From assembly GCF_016342405.1 (NCBI RefSeq), contig NZ_JAEINN010000009.1:1-64000 (forward strand): a stretch of 64,000 nt of DNA. Reading direction: 5' to 3'. Positions 53,125-62,784 of the stretch are shown piece by piece. Each line of letters begins with the position of its first letter. The first letter of the stretch is position 1. The position numbers and the translations under genes are program-made. Source of the DNA: Maridesulfovibrio ferrireducens (GTDB lineage Bacteria; Desulfobacterota; Desulfovibrionia; Desulfovibrionales; Desulfovibrionaceae). Under the pieces are notes generated by a model, which saw only the letters and a program-made list of their open reading frames with translations, ran no database searches and had not been told where the DNA came from.

Positions 53125-55605
53125 CTACGATTCTTTTTCCATAGGGTGAACACCCCATATACTTGTGGCATATTCCATTATAGCTCGGTCGCTGGAGAAA
53201 TGCCCCGAACCGGCAGTATTTAAAATGGACATTTTAAGCCACTTCTTACGGTCCAGCCAGATCTGCTCAAGTGCATCCTGAGCATCAACATAAGCTCTAT
53301 AATCTGCCAGAGTCATGTACTGATCTCCTTCGGCAAATAAAGAATCTAATATAGGAGCAAAGAAATCACGATCACCTTCAGAGAAAGTGCCATCGGCGAG
53401 CAGATTGAGGGCCTCGGCCAACTCTGAATCTCCCCCGACAACATCACCGGAAACATAACCTTCACGTTTACGCCTTTCAACATCGTCGGCATTCATGCCG
53501 AATATAAAGATATTCTCTCTACCGACTTCTTCCATAATTTCGATATTTGCCCCGTCCAAGGTTCCTATGGTCAAAGCCCCGTTAAGAGCAAATTTCATAT
53601 TCCCGGTTCCGGAAGCCTCTGTTCCTGCAAGCGAAATCTGCTCGGAAAGGTCTGTAGCCGGAATAATATACTCAGCCTGTGAAACCCTATAGTTGGGCAA
53701 AAAAGCAATGCGCAATTTATGATTCACTGCACTATCGGAATTAATAACAGCTCCGACAGAGTTAATCAGCCGAATAATCCGCTTGGCGAGAAAATATCCC
53801 GGAGCGGCCTTACCCGCAAAAATTTTAACTCTCGACACAGCCACACTCGACGGATCTTTTTTCAGACGACAGTACAAAGTAATCGCGTGAAGAACATTCA
53901 ACACCTGCCGCTTATACTCGTGAATTCTTTTTACTTGAACATCATACATCCAGTCGGCAGGCATATACAGCCCATATTCCTTCTGAGCATATTCTACGAG
54001 TTTCTTTTTCGCCTTCAATCTGCAATCATACCAGCGAATCTGAAACTCTTCATCTTCAGCCAAAGACTCAAGCTGATGCAGTCTTGATAAATCGGTTACC
54101 CAGCCTTTACCTATCTTTTCCGTTATCAATTCTGAAAGCGGGATATTACACTGTTTAAGCCATCTGCGTGGAGTAATTCCGTTGGTGACCGAAATAAATC
54201 TTCCCGGAAACATTTCAACAAAATCATAAAAAATATTTTTCTTAATCAATTCTCCATGCAGAGTCGAAACTCCGTTCACGGTAAAACTCCCCACCACAGC
54301 AAGCCAGGCCATACGAACCTGCGGATATTCTCCCTCTTCAATTATGGACATACGGGAAAGCCTTTCATCATCCCCCGGAAATCTGTTTTTTACTTCGTCG
54401 AGAAAACGGCGGTTAATTTCAAAAATGATCGAAACATGACGGGGAAGAACCTTGCGCATCATATCGAGAGACCATTTTTCAAGGGCCTCCGGCATTACTG
54501 TATGATTAGTATAAGCGAAAGTTCTCCGGCAGATTCTCCATGCCTGATCCCAGTTGAGCATATGTTCATCAATTAAAATACGCATCAATTCAGGTATTGC
54601 TATTGCCGGATGAGTTTCATTTAAATGAACAACCGCTCTGTTCGGAAGCTCTGAAAAGTCCAGTTTTATTTTCTCAAACCGACGAAGCATATCCTGAATA
54701 GTTGCCGAAACAAAGAAATATTGCTGAACCAAACGCAACTCACGTCCTTCACTGAGTTTGTCACTCGGATAAAGCACCTTGGAAATTGTTTCCGTCTTAA
54801 CGGCATCTTCCATTGAGCGGATGTAGTCACCGCTGTTGAAAAGATCGAGATTAAATCTTCTGGCAGGCTGAGCCTCCCAAAGTCTCATATTTATTACATT
54901 ACCGTTTTTATAGCCCGGAATAAGCATATCCACAGGCATTGCCATCACTTTTGCCGTATCTGTCCAGCGATGTCTCAAAGATCCATCGTCATGAGTATAC
55001 TTTTCTTCTCTGCCGTACAGTCCGATAGTAAAAACAAATCCCCTTCTGCGGAACTCCCACGGATTTCCCGAATGGAGCCAGTCATCGGGCAGTTCAACCT
55101 GTTCACCGTTTTCAATAGCTTGTTTAAAAATTCCGTACTCGTATCTTATGCCATATCCGTAACCCGGAATCCCGAGTGTAGCCATTGAATCGAGAAAACA
55201 TGAGGCGAGCCTTCCGAGTCCACCGTTACCGAGTCCGGCATCCACCTCTGCACTTTCGGCTTCTTCCAGAGTAACTCCGAATTTACCAAGAGCCTCCTCT
55301 GTTTCGTTTTCAATCCCGAGATTAATAGCATTACTTGTAAGAGATTTACCTACTAAAAATTCAAGTGAAAGATAGTAAACGCTTTTTGCACTGCGATTAT
55401 AGTAAGAGCGTTGCGTCTTTATCCAGTTACCCACCAGCCTATCCCGCAGAGAATACGCCAGAGCCTGATAGAGTGAAAACTTGTCAGATCTACCGTAATC
55501 CCTGCCAAGATTCGAAAGATGATGCTGGCAAATACTTTCAACTAATGATTCGGAATCCAGTCCGCCCATTTCTTCTAATACTACGTCGGAATCTTTTGTC
55601 GACAT
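53125..55605 (-). CDS. glgP: glycogen/alpha-glucan phosphorylase
   Basis: An 826-residue GT35 enzyme that releases glucose 1-phosphate from glycogen or maltodextrin. Diagnostic segments include the allosteric/active region EFLVGKSL near 80, GLGNGGLGRLASCFLDS near 125, HLNETHPAIAIPELMR near 330 and the pyridoxal-phosphate lysine block EASGTGNMKFALNG near 660. The length fits. GAGGTT precedes the ATG. No other glycogen gene is beside it. Confidence 0.96.
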   Translation of the reverse strand: MSTKDSDVVLEEMGGLDSESLVESICQHHLSNLGRDYGRSDKFSLYQALAYSLRDRLVGNWIKTQRSYYNRSAKSVYYLSLEFLVGKSLTSNAINLGIENETEEALGKFGVTLEEAESAEVDAGLGNGGLGRLASCFLDSMATLGIPGYGYGIRYEYGIFKQAIENGEQVELPDDWLHSGNPWEFRRRGFVFTIGLYGREEKYTHDDGSLRHRWTDTAKVMAMPVDMLIPGYKNGNVINMRLWEAQPARRFNLDLFNSGDYIRSMEDAVKTETISKVLYPSDKLSEGRELRLVQQYFFVSATIQDMLRRFEKIKLDFSELPNRAVVHLNETHPAIAIPELMRILIDEHMLNWDQAWRICRRTFAYTNHTVMPEALEKWSLDMMRKVLPRHVSIIFEINRRFLDEVKNRFPGDDERLSRMSIIEEGEYPQVRMAWLAVVGSFTVNGVSTLHGELIKKNIFYDFVEMFPGRFISVTNGITPRRWLKQCNIPLSELITEKIGKGWVTDLSRLHQLESLAEDEEFQIRWYDCRLKAKKKLVEYAQKEYGLYMPADWMYDVQVKRIHEYKRQVLNVLHAITLYCRLKKDPSSVAVSRVKIFAGKAAPGYFLAKRIIRLINSVGAVINSDSAVNHKLRIAFLPNYRVSQAEYIIPATDLSEQISLAGTEASGTGNMKFALNGALTIGTLDGANIEIMEEVGRENIFIFGMNADDVERRKREGYVSGDVVGGDSELAEALNLLADGTFSEGDRDFFAPILDSLFAEGDQYMTLADYRAYVDAQDALEQIWLDRKKWLKMSILNTAGSGHFSSDRAIMEYATSIWGVHPMEKES

Positions 55606-55919
55606 GATACAACCTCGCTGATTTCAAGAAATATAATTATTGTATCAATATAGCGCACAACTCATAAGAAAGTAATAAAAATTGTTTTTATATTTTCAAC
55701 GCAGTTAACTTTTTCATATTTACACATCATTCAATACAAATTGACATTTAGTTCAGCATACAAATCTTTTTTAACATTCTTCTTCACCTTTATGCGTATA
55801 TAATGCTAAACTGGTCTAATCTTTAAAATAGGCTAAAAGCTGTTTTATGTATTATTAAAACACTACAAAAAACGGAACCTTCTTGAATAACACAATTGAC
55901 AAACCATAGGGGGAGGAGA
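55606..55919. other. AT-rich intergenic region between glgP and mucR
   Basis: This 314-base stretch holds no gene. It is AT-rich and contains TTGACA-like elements (55741 and 55896) and a TATAAT (near 55798) but no clear promoter pairing was settled. Confidence 0.45.
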
Positions 55920-56324
55920 ATGGAAGACCATTTAAAAGCAGCTCTGGAAATTGTTAAAGCGCAAGCAAGTGTCAGAACCATGACCGAAGATGAAATCACT
56001 TCCATGGTTCAAAAACTGGCATTCGGCATCATGCAAATAGGGGAAGGACTGACAGAAAAGTCTTCTACTACTGCACAGGTTGCTCCGGTGGATCCCAAGA
56101 AGGCTATCAGAGAAAAAACTATCATCTGTCTGGAATCTGGAAAACCATTTAAAGTTCTCACCAAAAGACACCTTGCAAAATATGATATTACGCCTGAAGA
56201 ATACCGGGAAAAATGGGGATACGCAAAAAAAACGCCTTTAGTCTGTAAATCGCTTCAACGCGAACGTCGTAAAAAAATGAAAGAAATGCGGCTCTGGGAA
56301 AGGCGGAAAAAGGTAGAAAATTAA
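55920..56324 (+). CDS. Ros/MucR-family transcriptional regulator
   Basis: A 134-residue regulator. N-terminal acidic oligomerisation part, then the MucR zinc-finger region IICLESGKPFKVLTKRHLAKYDITPEEYREKWG near 68, whose second Cys is replaced by Ser (CLES) as seen in several family members. The tail is strongly basic (RERRKKMKEM). Such proteins act as nucleoid-like repressors of surface and motility genes. ATG at 55920 is fixed by GGGGGAGGAG directly upstream; a TTG frame to 55896 is not used. It is convergent with the second motB. Confidence 0.88.
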   Translation: MEDHLKAALEIVKAQASVRTMTEDEITSMVQKLAFGIMQIGEGLTEKSSTTAQVAPVDPKKAIREKTIICLESGKPFKVLTKRHLAKYDITPEEYREKWGYAKKTPLVCKSLQRERRKKMKEMRLWERRKKVEN

Positions 56325-56356
56325 ATCTTATATAGCTGAAAATATCAGTTATAATA

Positions 56357-56403
56357 AAAGCCCGAAATTCATGCCCGCTTATGCGAGTTGAATTTCGGGC
56401 TTT
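56357..56403. terminator. bidirectional terminator between mucR and motB paralog
   Basis: AAAGCCCGAAATTCA (56357-56371) pairs with TGAATTTCGGGCTTT (56389-56403), fifteen perfect pairs, U-rich on both sides. Confidence 0.88.
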
Positions 56404-56414
56404 TGAACACTTAA

Positions 56415-57170
56415 TTACCAAATTTTTGATGGTGGCTGATAATAATACTCAACCCTTCGATTAATTGCCCGGTTACGGTCGGAGGTATTTGGAACCAAAG
56501 GCTTTGTCCCGGCATAACCGACAGCCTTGACTCTAGTCGGAGAAACTCCTGATTTCTGCAAAACATACCTCAAACAAGATGCTGCTCTTGCAGAGGACAA
56601 TTCCCAGTTTGAATCATAAACATTATTGTGTGTAGCCCGGTCATCTGTATGTCCTCTGACTACCAGATTAAAATTTTTTGTCTTCATTATACTCGAAATT
56701 TTATCCAGAACTTTATAAATACGGGGGTCCAGTGTTGCCGTTCCGGGCTTAAAGATAGCACGGGAAGGGACACGAACTAAAACTCCCTGCTGATCAGTAT
56801 TTACCGACATCAGCTTTGAAACCTTACCGGCATTAATAAATGCTCTTATATCAAGTTCCAAAGCCGCCATATCTTTTTTAGCCGCTTTTTTTTCGGAACT
56901 GGCAGAAAAAGGACTTTCAGAGTAAGCAACCTTACGTCCTGTTCTGTCTTCAAACTGCACACCGAAAGCATCCCTCATTGAACCTTTCAGTTTTTCAAAG
57001 TTGGCAATATCCTGATTGGCAAAAGACAAAAGAAGAACAAAGAAACAAAGCAATAAAGTAACCATATCGGCAAAAGTGGCCATCCATGGAGGCAACCCCT
57101 CTTCATGCGGCGGTTCGGTGTCTGGTTTACCGATAACATATATAATATCTTCTTCTTTTTTCTTAGCCAC
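56415..57170 (-). CDS. second MotB-type stator protein (OmpA-domain)
   Basis: A 251-residue MotB paralog. It has the same N-terminal text PPWMATFADMVTLLLCFFVLLLSF with the ion-binding Asp near residue 35 and the peptidoglycan-binding OmpA domain (RGHTDDRATH, NRAINRRVEYYY). No MotA is beside it. It follows a PAS kinase gene by 90 bases, so the two may share a transcript. It may pair with the MotA of the first operon or one elsewhere. Confidence 0.87.
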   Translation of the reverse strand: MAKKKEEDIIYVIGKPDTEPPHEEGLPPWMATFADMVTLLLCFFVLLLSFANQDIANFEKLKGSMRDAFGVQFEDRTGRKVAYSESPFSASSEKKAAKKDMAALELDIRAFINAGKVSKLMSVNTDQQGVLVRVPSRAIFKPGTATLDPRIYKVLDKISSIMKTKNFNLVVRGHTDDRATHNNVYDSNWELSSARAASCLRYVLQKSGVSPTRVKAVGYAGTKPLVPNTSDRNRAINRRVEYYYQPPSKIW

Positions 57171-57260
57171 TGTCTCTCCCCGAGTATCTCAAAATAAAGG
57201 AAGATCATAAATATGCTAATAAACACGAAGCCGCAAGACTGTATAAAAACGACAAAAGAA

Positions 57261-59078
57261 CTACACCTCAACGGCTAACGGCAGTTTAATAATAAAACGT
57301 GCCCAGCTTCCGGGCAAAGAATGTGCTTCCATGCTTCCATTGTGCTGATCGGTTACAACAAAATATGAGACAGACAACCCGAGACCGGAACTCCGCCCCA
57401 ATTTTTTGGTAGAATAAAAAGGCTCAAAAATCCGTTTAATAACATTTTCATCCATACCTAGACCATTGTCTTCTATTTCAACTACAGCCACATCCTCTTC
57501 TTTCCGAACTCTGAGAATAAACCGGGGATGCTCACCGCGATACTCTTTTTCCATCATAGACTGTGCGCCATTCTTGAGAATATTCAAAAATACCTGCTGA
57601 ATTTCACTCCCTTCGCAATAAAGAGAAGGAACGGTATTGTCATACTCGCGAACAATTTCTATCTTGCGAAAATCATAATGCATCTTCAAATCATAATCAT
57701 TTGCTGCCAACTCCAACGTATCTTCCAACAGTTCAGAAAGGTGGTGTCGCCCCATATTACTTTCCGTCTTACGGCTGAACCTGATCATATCACTGACAAT
57801 TTTTGCAGCGTGACTGCTTGATGAATAAATTCCATCCAGCATCCTAGGGACTCCCCGTTTTTCTAAGTACTCCCTAACCTTATGAAGAGAAACATCACAT
57901 GCTAGAGCAATCTCCTCATTTTTCTCAAGATCTCCGAAAACCCGATTATTAATATTCTGGGTATGCCCTAATATTGCAGCCAGAGGATTATTTATTTCGT
58001 GAGCCATTCCTGCCGCCAACCCGCCGACAGACATCATCTTCTCATTCTGAATCATAGCCTGTTCCAACCTGATAAGCTCTGTCACGTCATCGATCCGGAC
58101 CACAGCCCCTTCCGCTCCTTCAGCCCCATTGGACGCCAAAGGAAAGATTGTCACATCCTCATAGCAAACCCCTGTCTCCGAATGACGAATCTTTTTTTGC
58201 TCCCGGCTTATTTCCTTAGACCTGATACTTTCAAAAATTCTGCCCATCTCCTTTTCCATTCGGGGGAAAATCTCTAACAATTTTTTATCCTGCGCAACTT
58301 CAGCAGAAATACCGGTTGCCTGCTCTGCGGCCCGGTTCCACAAAGTCACTTGCCCATCACCGCTAACTCCAAGCAAAACTGACGGCATAGAATCAATGAT
58401 ATTAAAAAGATAATTACGCAAACTGCGAAGCTCTGCCTCATTTTTATATCGTTCAGTGACATTTCTGAAAACAAAAACAGCTCCGGACATTTCCCCGTCA
58501 TCCCGCCTGATCGGGGCAGCGGAATCAGCTATATGAAATTTCTTTCCCTGCTTAGAAATCAAGATTGTATGATTTGAAAGCCCTCGGGCTTCTCCATCCC
58601 GCAGGACTCCCTCAAGCGGATTATCGGACAGCCCCTTTGTGCTGGAATTCATCATCTTAACTACATCTGTCAGAGCAGAACCTTCAGCTTGCGCAAAATC
58701 CCATCCGGTTAATGTTTCCGCGACCGGATTCATTCGCACAATATTTCCTTCAACATCGGTTGCAATGACAGCATCCCCGATTGAATCAAATGTTATCCGT
58801 AAATTATTCTCACTCTCCCGAGCCTGACTTTCTGAATCGGCAAGATTGGTATACATCCTTGAAACAACAAATCCGCATACTAAGAATGTAAAGGAAGTCG
58901 TTATCCGCATAAACATTTCATGAGAATCATGAAGTGGAACTAACTGTGAAATAAAACTTGTCCCTTCGGGGTTAAACCAAATAAACTCAAAAAGACTTTC
59001 ACCAATCCAAAATAAAAATATTACCAAAGCAAAGGCATACAACAAATGTTTTCCAGTAACCCCTGTCCGTATGGTCAT
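57261..59078 (-). CDS. PAS-containing sensor histidine kinase
   Basis: A 605-residue kinase with two N-terminal membrane helices (about 10-30, 52-72), two PAS domains (about 85-205, with VIATDVEGNIVRMNPVAETLTGW; and about 220-340), HisKA with AGMAHEINNPLAAI near 364 and HATPase with SGLGLSVSYFV near 580. No receiver. ATG at 59078 has GGAGGAAGG before it and the earlier ATG (59090) lies on the same purines. It lies upstream of the second motB and is co-directional. Confidence 0.9.
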   Translation of the reverse strand: MTIRTGVTGKHLLYAFALVIFLFWIGESLFEFIWFNPEGTSFISQLVPLHDSHEMFMRITTSFTFLVCGFVVSRMYTNLADSESQARESENNLRITFDSIGDAVIATDVEGNIVRMNPVAETLTGWDFAQAEGSALTDVVKMMNSSTKGLSDNPLEGVLRDGEARGLSNHTILISKQGKKFHIADSAAPIRRDDGEMSGAVFVFRNVTERYKNEAELRSLRNYLFNIIDSMPSVLLGVSGDGQVTLWNRAAEQATGISAEVAQDKKLLEIFPRMEKEMGRIFESIRSKEISREQKKIRHSETGVCYEDVTIFPLASNGAEGAEGAVVRIDDVTELIRLEQAMIQNEKMMSVGGLAAGMAHEINNPLAAILGHTQNINNRVFGDLEKNEEIALACDVSLHKVREYLEKRGVPRMLDGIYSSSSHAAKIVSDMIRFSRKTESNMGRHHLSELLEDTLELAANDYDLKMHYDFRKIEIVREYDNTVPSLYCEGSEIQQVFLNILKNGAQSMMEKEYRGEHPRFILRVRKEEDVAVVEIEDNGLGMDENVIKRIFEPFYSTKKLGRSSGLGLSVSYFVVTDQHNGSMEAHSLPGSWARFIIKLPLAVEV

Positions 59079-59216
59079 GCCTTCCTCCATATTTCTGCCA
59101 ATATAAAGAATCTAAAACTCAAAAATATAGTTAAAGTTATCATCCATACAAATAAAACAAAAGACTTCTAATTAAATTTGTTCAACTGAATTTAATCTTT
59201 CCAAATTTAAAAGGAC

Positions 59217-59250
59217 AAAAAAAAGAGGTGAAAGCATCTGCTTTCACCTC
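59217..59250 (-). terminator. terminator of ald
   Basis: GAGGTGAAAGC (59225-59235) and GCTTTCACCTC (59240-59250), perfect eleven-base stem with an eight-base U tract on the minus strand. Confidence 0.9.
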
Positions 59251-59300
59251 CAGTTCCGCGTAATCCCTAAAGATCACTAAAAACATATTAATCAATAAAA

Positions 59301-60407
59301 TTAAGCAAGAGCCTCATCAGGAGTAATTGTTTCCAGCCCGAAAGCCTCGCCAACCGCTGCAAAGGTAAGCTTACCATTTATAGTATTAAGGCCGAGTTTT
59401 AATGAATTATTGGCACGCAAAGCATCAAGCCCCTTATCAGCAAGCAGCATTGCATAAGGAAGTGTCTGATTAACCAGAGCAAAGGTAGAAGTTCTGGGAA
59501 CAGCTCCGGGCATATTTGCTACGCCGTAATGAATAACACCATCGACCACATAAGTGGGATCAGTGTGAGTCGTAGCCTTGATGGTTTCAACACATCCGCC
59601 CTGATCAACTGCCACGTCAACAATCACGGCCCCTTCTTTCATTGTTGAAAGCATACCGCGGGTAATCAGATTAGGAGCCTTGGCCCCCGGAATCAAAACA
59701 GCACCGATTATGAGGTCCGCCTGCATAACCGCAGCACGAATATTAGGCTCGGTAGAAGTCATGGTTGTAACTCTGCCGTTAAATATATCATCAAGATACT
59801 GAAGTCTTGAATGGCTTACGTCAAAAATAGTAACTCTTGCACCCATGCCCGCAGCAATTTTAGCAGCATTTGTTCCGACAACACCCCCACCGAGAATCAT
59901 TACATTTGCAGGAGCAACTCCCGGAACCCCACCCAAAAGAACGCCTCTGCCTCCTTTGGGTTTTTCAAGATGTAAAGCGCCTTCCTGAGCAGCCATACGC
60001 CCTGCAACTTCACTCATAGGAGTAAGCAAAGGGAGCGAACGATCGGGAAGCTGAACTGTTTCGTATGCAATGCCGGTGGTTCCGCTTTCAAGAAGAATAT
60101 CGGTAAGAGCTCTGTCCGCAGCGAGGTGGAGATATGTGAAAAGCAAAAGACCTTTTCGGAGATATTTATATTCGGAAGCAATTGGTTCTTTAACTTTGAT
60201 GACCATTTCAGCAGCCCAGGCTTCATCGGCCGTTACCATCTTAGCACCGGCAGAAAGATACTCGTCATCCGGAAGCCCACTTCCAATGCCGGCTTCTTTT
60301 TCAACAACAACGGTATGACCGCGACGGACAAGACTTTCAACTGCTCCAGGAGTCATTGAGACCCTGTTTTCCATAGTTTTAACTTCTTTAGGAATACCAA
60401 TAAGCAT
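59301..60407 (-). CDS. ald: alanine dehydrogenase
   Basis: A 368-residue NAD-dependent enzyme interconverting alanine and pyruvate plus ammonia. Start MLIGIPKEVK and the catalytic KVKEP (about residue 74) and LHLAADRALTD (His about 95) are visible, with the NAD domain VMILGGGVVGTNAAKIA near 168 and the DVAVDQGGCVET block near 268. ATG at 60407 follows GGGGAG by nine bases; the frame to 60464 is not used. It is divergent from the response regulator gene. Confidence 0.96.
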   Translation of the reverse strand: MLIGIPKEVKTMENRVSMTPGAVESLVRRGHTVVVEKEAGIGSGLPDDEYLSAGAKMVTADEAWAAEMVIKVKEPIASEYKYLRKGLLLFTYLHLAADRALTDILLESGTTGIAYETVQLPDRSLPLLTPMSEVAGRMAAQEGALHLEKPKGGRGVLLGGVPGVAPANVMILGGGVVGTNAAKIAAGMGARVTIFDVSHSRLQYLDDIFNGRVTTMTSTEPNIRAAVMQADLIIGAVLIPGAKAPNLITRGMLSTMKEGAVIVDVAVDQGGCVETIKATTHTDPTYVVDGVIHYGVANMPGAVPRTSTFALVNQTLPYAMLLADKGLDALRANNSLKLGLNTINGKLTFAAVGEAFGLETITPDEALA

Positions 60408-60805
60408 TTCATCAACTCCCGGGGAATATACGTTATGATAAAATCTTATGCAGCATGACTCCATAAGTCATTATGCACCAATGAACCATGCAACGAAAGA
60501 AACTCCGTACAACAAAAGTATCAAACCCGTTGCGCTCGAATTTTCACATAAATCTTTCTGCAAACCTAAGCTTTATTGATGTACTGTTACCGTGTAAACT
60601 GAATTGATTACCATGCAACGTACAAAACTCTAAAGACAGCACTCACAGAGTAAACACATACTTACCCTGATGGGGTTTTCTGGCAACAAAGAATTGAAAA
60701 TAATGTACTATTTCAAAGCTGTTTAAAGATTTTTATTCTATTTTTTATTGTTATATAGAATAACAACCTTAACATCAAACAAATATCCGCAAAGGGTTCA
60801 CAACA
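60408..60805. other. divergent intergenic region ald / response regulator
   Basis: This 398-base gap has no gene. The 11-base direct repeat ACCATGCAACG occurs at 60485-60495 and 60610-60620; its role is unknown. Confidence 0.45.
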
Positions 60806-61918
60806 ATGTCCTTAAAGCCAAACTATATACCGAAAATTTTGATCATTGATGACGAGCCTTTCAATCTGGAATTTCTCGAATTGGTTCTTCGTCAGCAGGG
60901 CTACAAAATTGTTACAGCAAACAACGGGAGAACAGGCATTGAGTGCGCCGTAAAAAATCAACCAGACCTTATATTACTGGATATCATGATGCCGGGGGAA
61001 ACAGGTTTCGAATGCGCAACCATTTTGCGCCTGTCGCCTGAAACTTCTGAGATTCCGATTATTTTTTTAACTGCTCTGGATGATGCAAAAAGTACCCAAA
61101 AAGGATTTGATGCCGGAGCCGTAGATTTTATTACAAAACCTTTCGAATATAGAGAAGTTTTACACCGAATAAGACTACACTTGAAAATAGCAGCAAGCGA
61201 TAAGTTCATGATGAATAATCAAGTAGAACTTTTAGAGCAGAACTCAGCCTTACCTGCTCACGACGACACCTCCCCGCAAAGAAAAAACAAGTCTATATTC
61301 CCGGCAAAACAAGAAGAAGCACAAACATATATTTATGAATCTGTCATTCTGCCCAATAAATCTGAAAGTATTCTGTTGCTGAATTTCACGCCTCCGCAAC
61401 TGGACAACAGAACAGCAAACAACATCAGAAAGGCTTTAACGCTTAACACAGGGCCACTCTATACTCCTGCTGAAACTTTCAGAAATGTCGGGACTGCACT
61501 ACGCGAAACATTCCGGTCAGACATTGATCAAATGATGGAAATTGACGGGATATATGCTCATATAAATCGTGAAACCGACACACTTACTCTGGTAAATGCG
61601 GGATCACTTCCGGCTATATTGCTGCAACCTGACGGATCAACTGTTTTCATTGAACCCCAAAGCGGACCGCTTGGCGAACTGGGAAAAGGTTTACTCCCCT
61701 GCTCAACGTTTGAAATGAAAAAAAACAGCCGACTGTTCATATATAGTAGAGAGATGCTGTCCGCGTTCGATTCCACGGGTAAAGGAATAAAAGAGCTGAA
61801 AGAAGCGTGCGAACTTTCTGCGGGGGTAGATATTGAAACCGCATGTCAGGCCGCGGGAGAAATGCTGCTGAAAGGCAAGGCTACACTGGAGGGGATACTT
61901 ATTGCTGTTGAAGCTTAA
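60806..61918 (+). CDS. response regulator with degenerate SpoIIE/PP2C-type domain
   Basis: A 370-residue protein. The receiver (about 10-125) has the phospho-acceptor D59 (LILLDIMM), LTALDD and K111. A linker of 50 residues leads to a domain (about 170-370) with the texture of SpoIIE phosphatases (GIYAHINRETDTLTLVNAGSLPAILL; SGPLGELGKG), but the metal-binding motifs DYYD and GDVSGHG and the terminal Asp motif are not found (text there is LLNFTPPQ and ATLEGILI), so phosphatase activity is doubtful. It may switch a partner by binding. GGGTTC precedes the ATG; the end overlaps the broken RHS gene. Confidence 0.8.
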   Translation: MSLKPNYIPKILIIDDEPFNLEFLELVLRQQGYKIVTANNGRTGIECAVKNQPDLILLDIMMPGETGFECATILRLSPETSEIPIIFLTALDDAKSTQKGFDAGAVDFITKPFEYREVLHRIRLHLKIAASDKFMMNNQVELLEQNSALPAHDDTSPQRKNKSIFPAKQEEAQTYIYESVILPNKSESILLLNFTPPQLDNRTANNIRKALTLNTGPLYTPAETFRNVGTALRETFRSDIDQMMEIDGIYAHINRETDTLTLVNAGSLPAILLQPDGSTVFIEPQSGPLGELGKGLLPCSTFEMKKNSRLFIYSREMLSAFDSTGKGIKELKEACELSAGVDIETACQAAGEMLLKGKATLEGILIAVEA

Positions 61919-62769
61919 ATAAAAAAAGGCCCGCCAGCGAAGCCGATTGGGTCGGGGGTTATGAATCTGCCGATGGCTGGATCGTATTCACAATATCCGA
62001 AGTGAATTAATCCCGTGTCTTTATCGGTCAATCCTGCGGAGAAGCCCACGCAAGTATCAAATTTTTCATTACTATCGAACAATAAATTGCCAAACGAATC
62101 ATATATAATCCGCTTTACCTCATTACCCCTTTCATCCGCAACCATGAAAATTGAACCGACCTGATCGGTTGCGAAATAAAAGGTTTTTCCTTCGTAAGTC
62201 ATTGCAACGGGATCGCCTTCTTCGTCATAAGTGAAAACTTTGGGACGTAGCCCTTCGGCATCCGTGACAGCAACTAAAGTAGTCAAATCCTGCCAGAGAT
62301 ATTTTTCTACAGTTTTACCGTTGATAGATTTGGAAATCCTTTTTCCCGCAGGATCAGAGGTATATTCAACCCTGCGCCCATCCGACAAAACAACTTCATG
62401 CAACGGTCCTGACTCCAAGTATGAATAACGAGTAATCTTTCCAAACTCGTTTTTTTCGATCATACGGCCTTGCTTGTCGTAGAAATATTTTACATTGCCA
62501 ACTGCGATAAGTTATAATCTGCTGTTATACTTTAACAGTTGCGGTTTTGTGTGCCGATTTTCCAAGGTAAGTCTTTCACCGTATTTGCCGTACTGATATT
62601 GCTCGATGATGGATTCATCACAAAGAACTTTGCTGAGTCTACCACCATTCTCGTATTCATATTCGCGCATTATGGCTTTAGGGGCGAGTGCTAATGCTTT
62701 TTGAATAATTCTGCCGTCCTCAGTTTTCCGAAGTTCCTGAGCAAGTGGAAGCTTAGGATTCTTCATCAT
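61915..62769 (-). pseudogene. broken RHS-repeat core fragment
   Basis: RHS-type YD repeats (YEYENGGRLSKVL, YEYDPAIGRFITPDPIGFAGG) run in one frame across 62769-61915 apart from a TAA at 62512-62514 that interrupts them. The conserved core end DPIGFAGG is cut off after GGPFFI by a stop formed from the poly-T after GGCGGGCC, so the variable toxin tip and its immunity gene are gone. No ATG is needed at the middle; the second piece begins in-frame after the stop. The last base triplet overlaps the stop of the convergent response regulator gene. Confidence 0.75.
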
Positions 62770-62784
62770 GAACTGCGCATGAAG

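Noticed and set aside
62512-62514. Recoding of the TAA in the RHS fragment
   Set aside because: TAA is not a recoded codon in known systems, no stem-loop of SECIS type is seen there, and the gene is also truncated at its tip.
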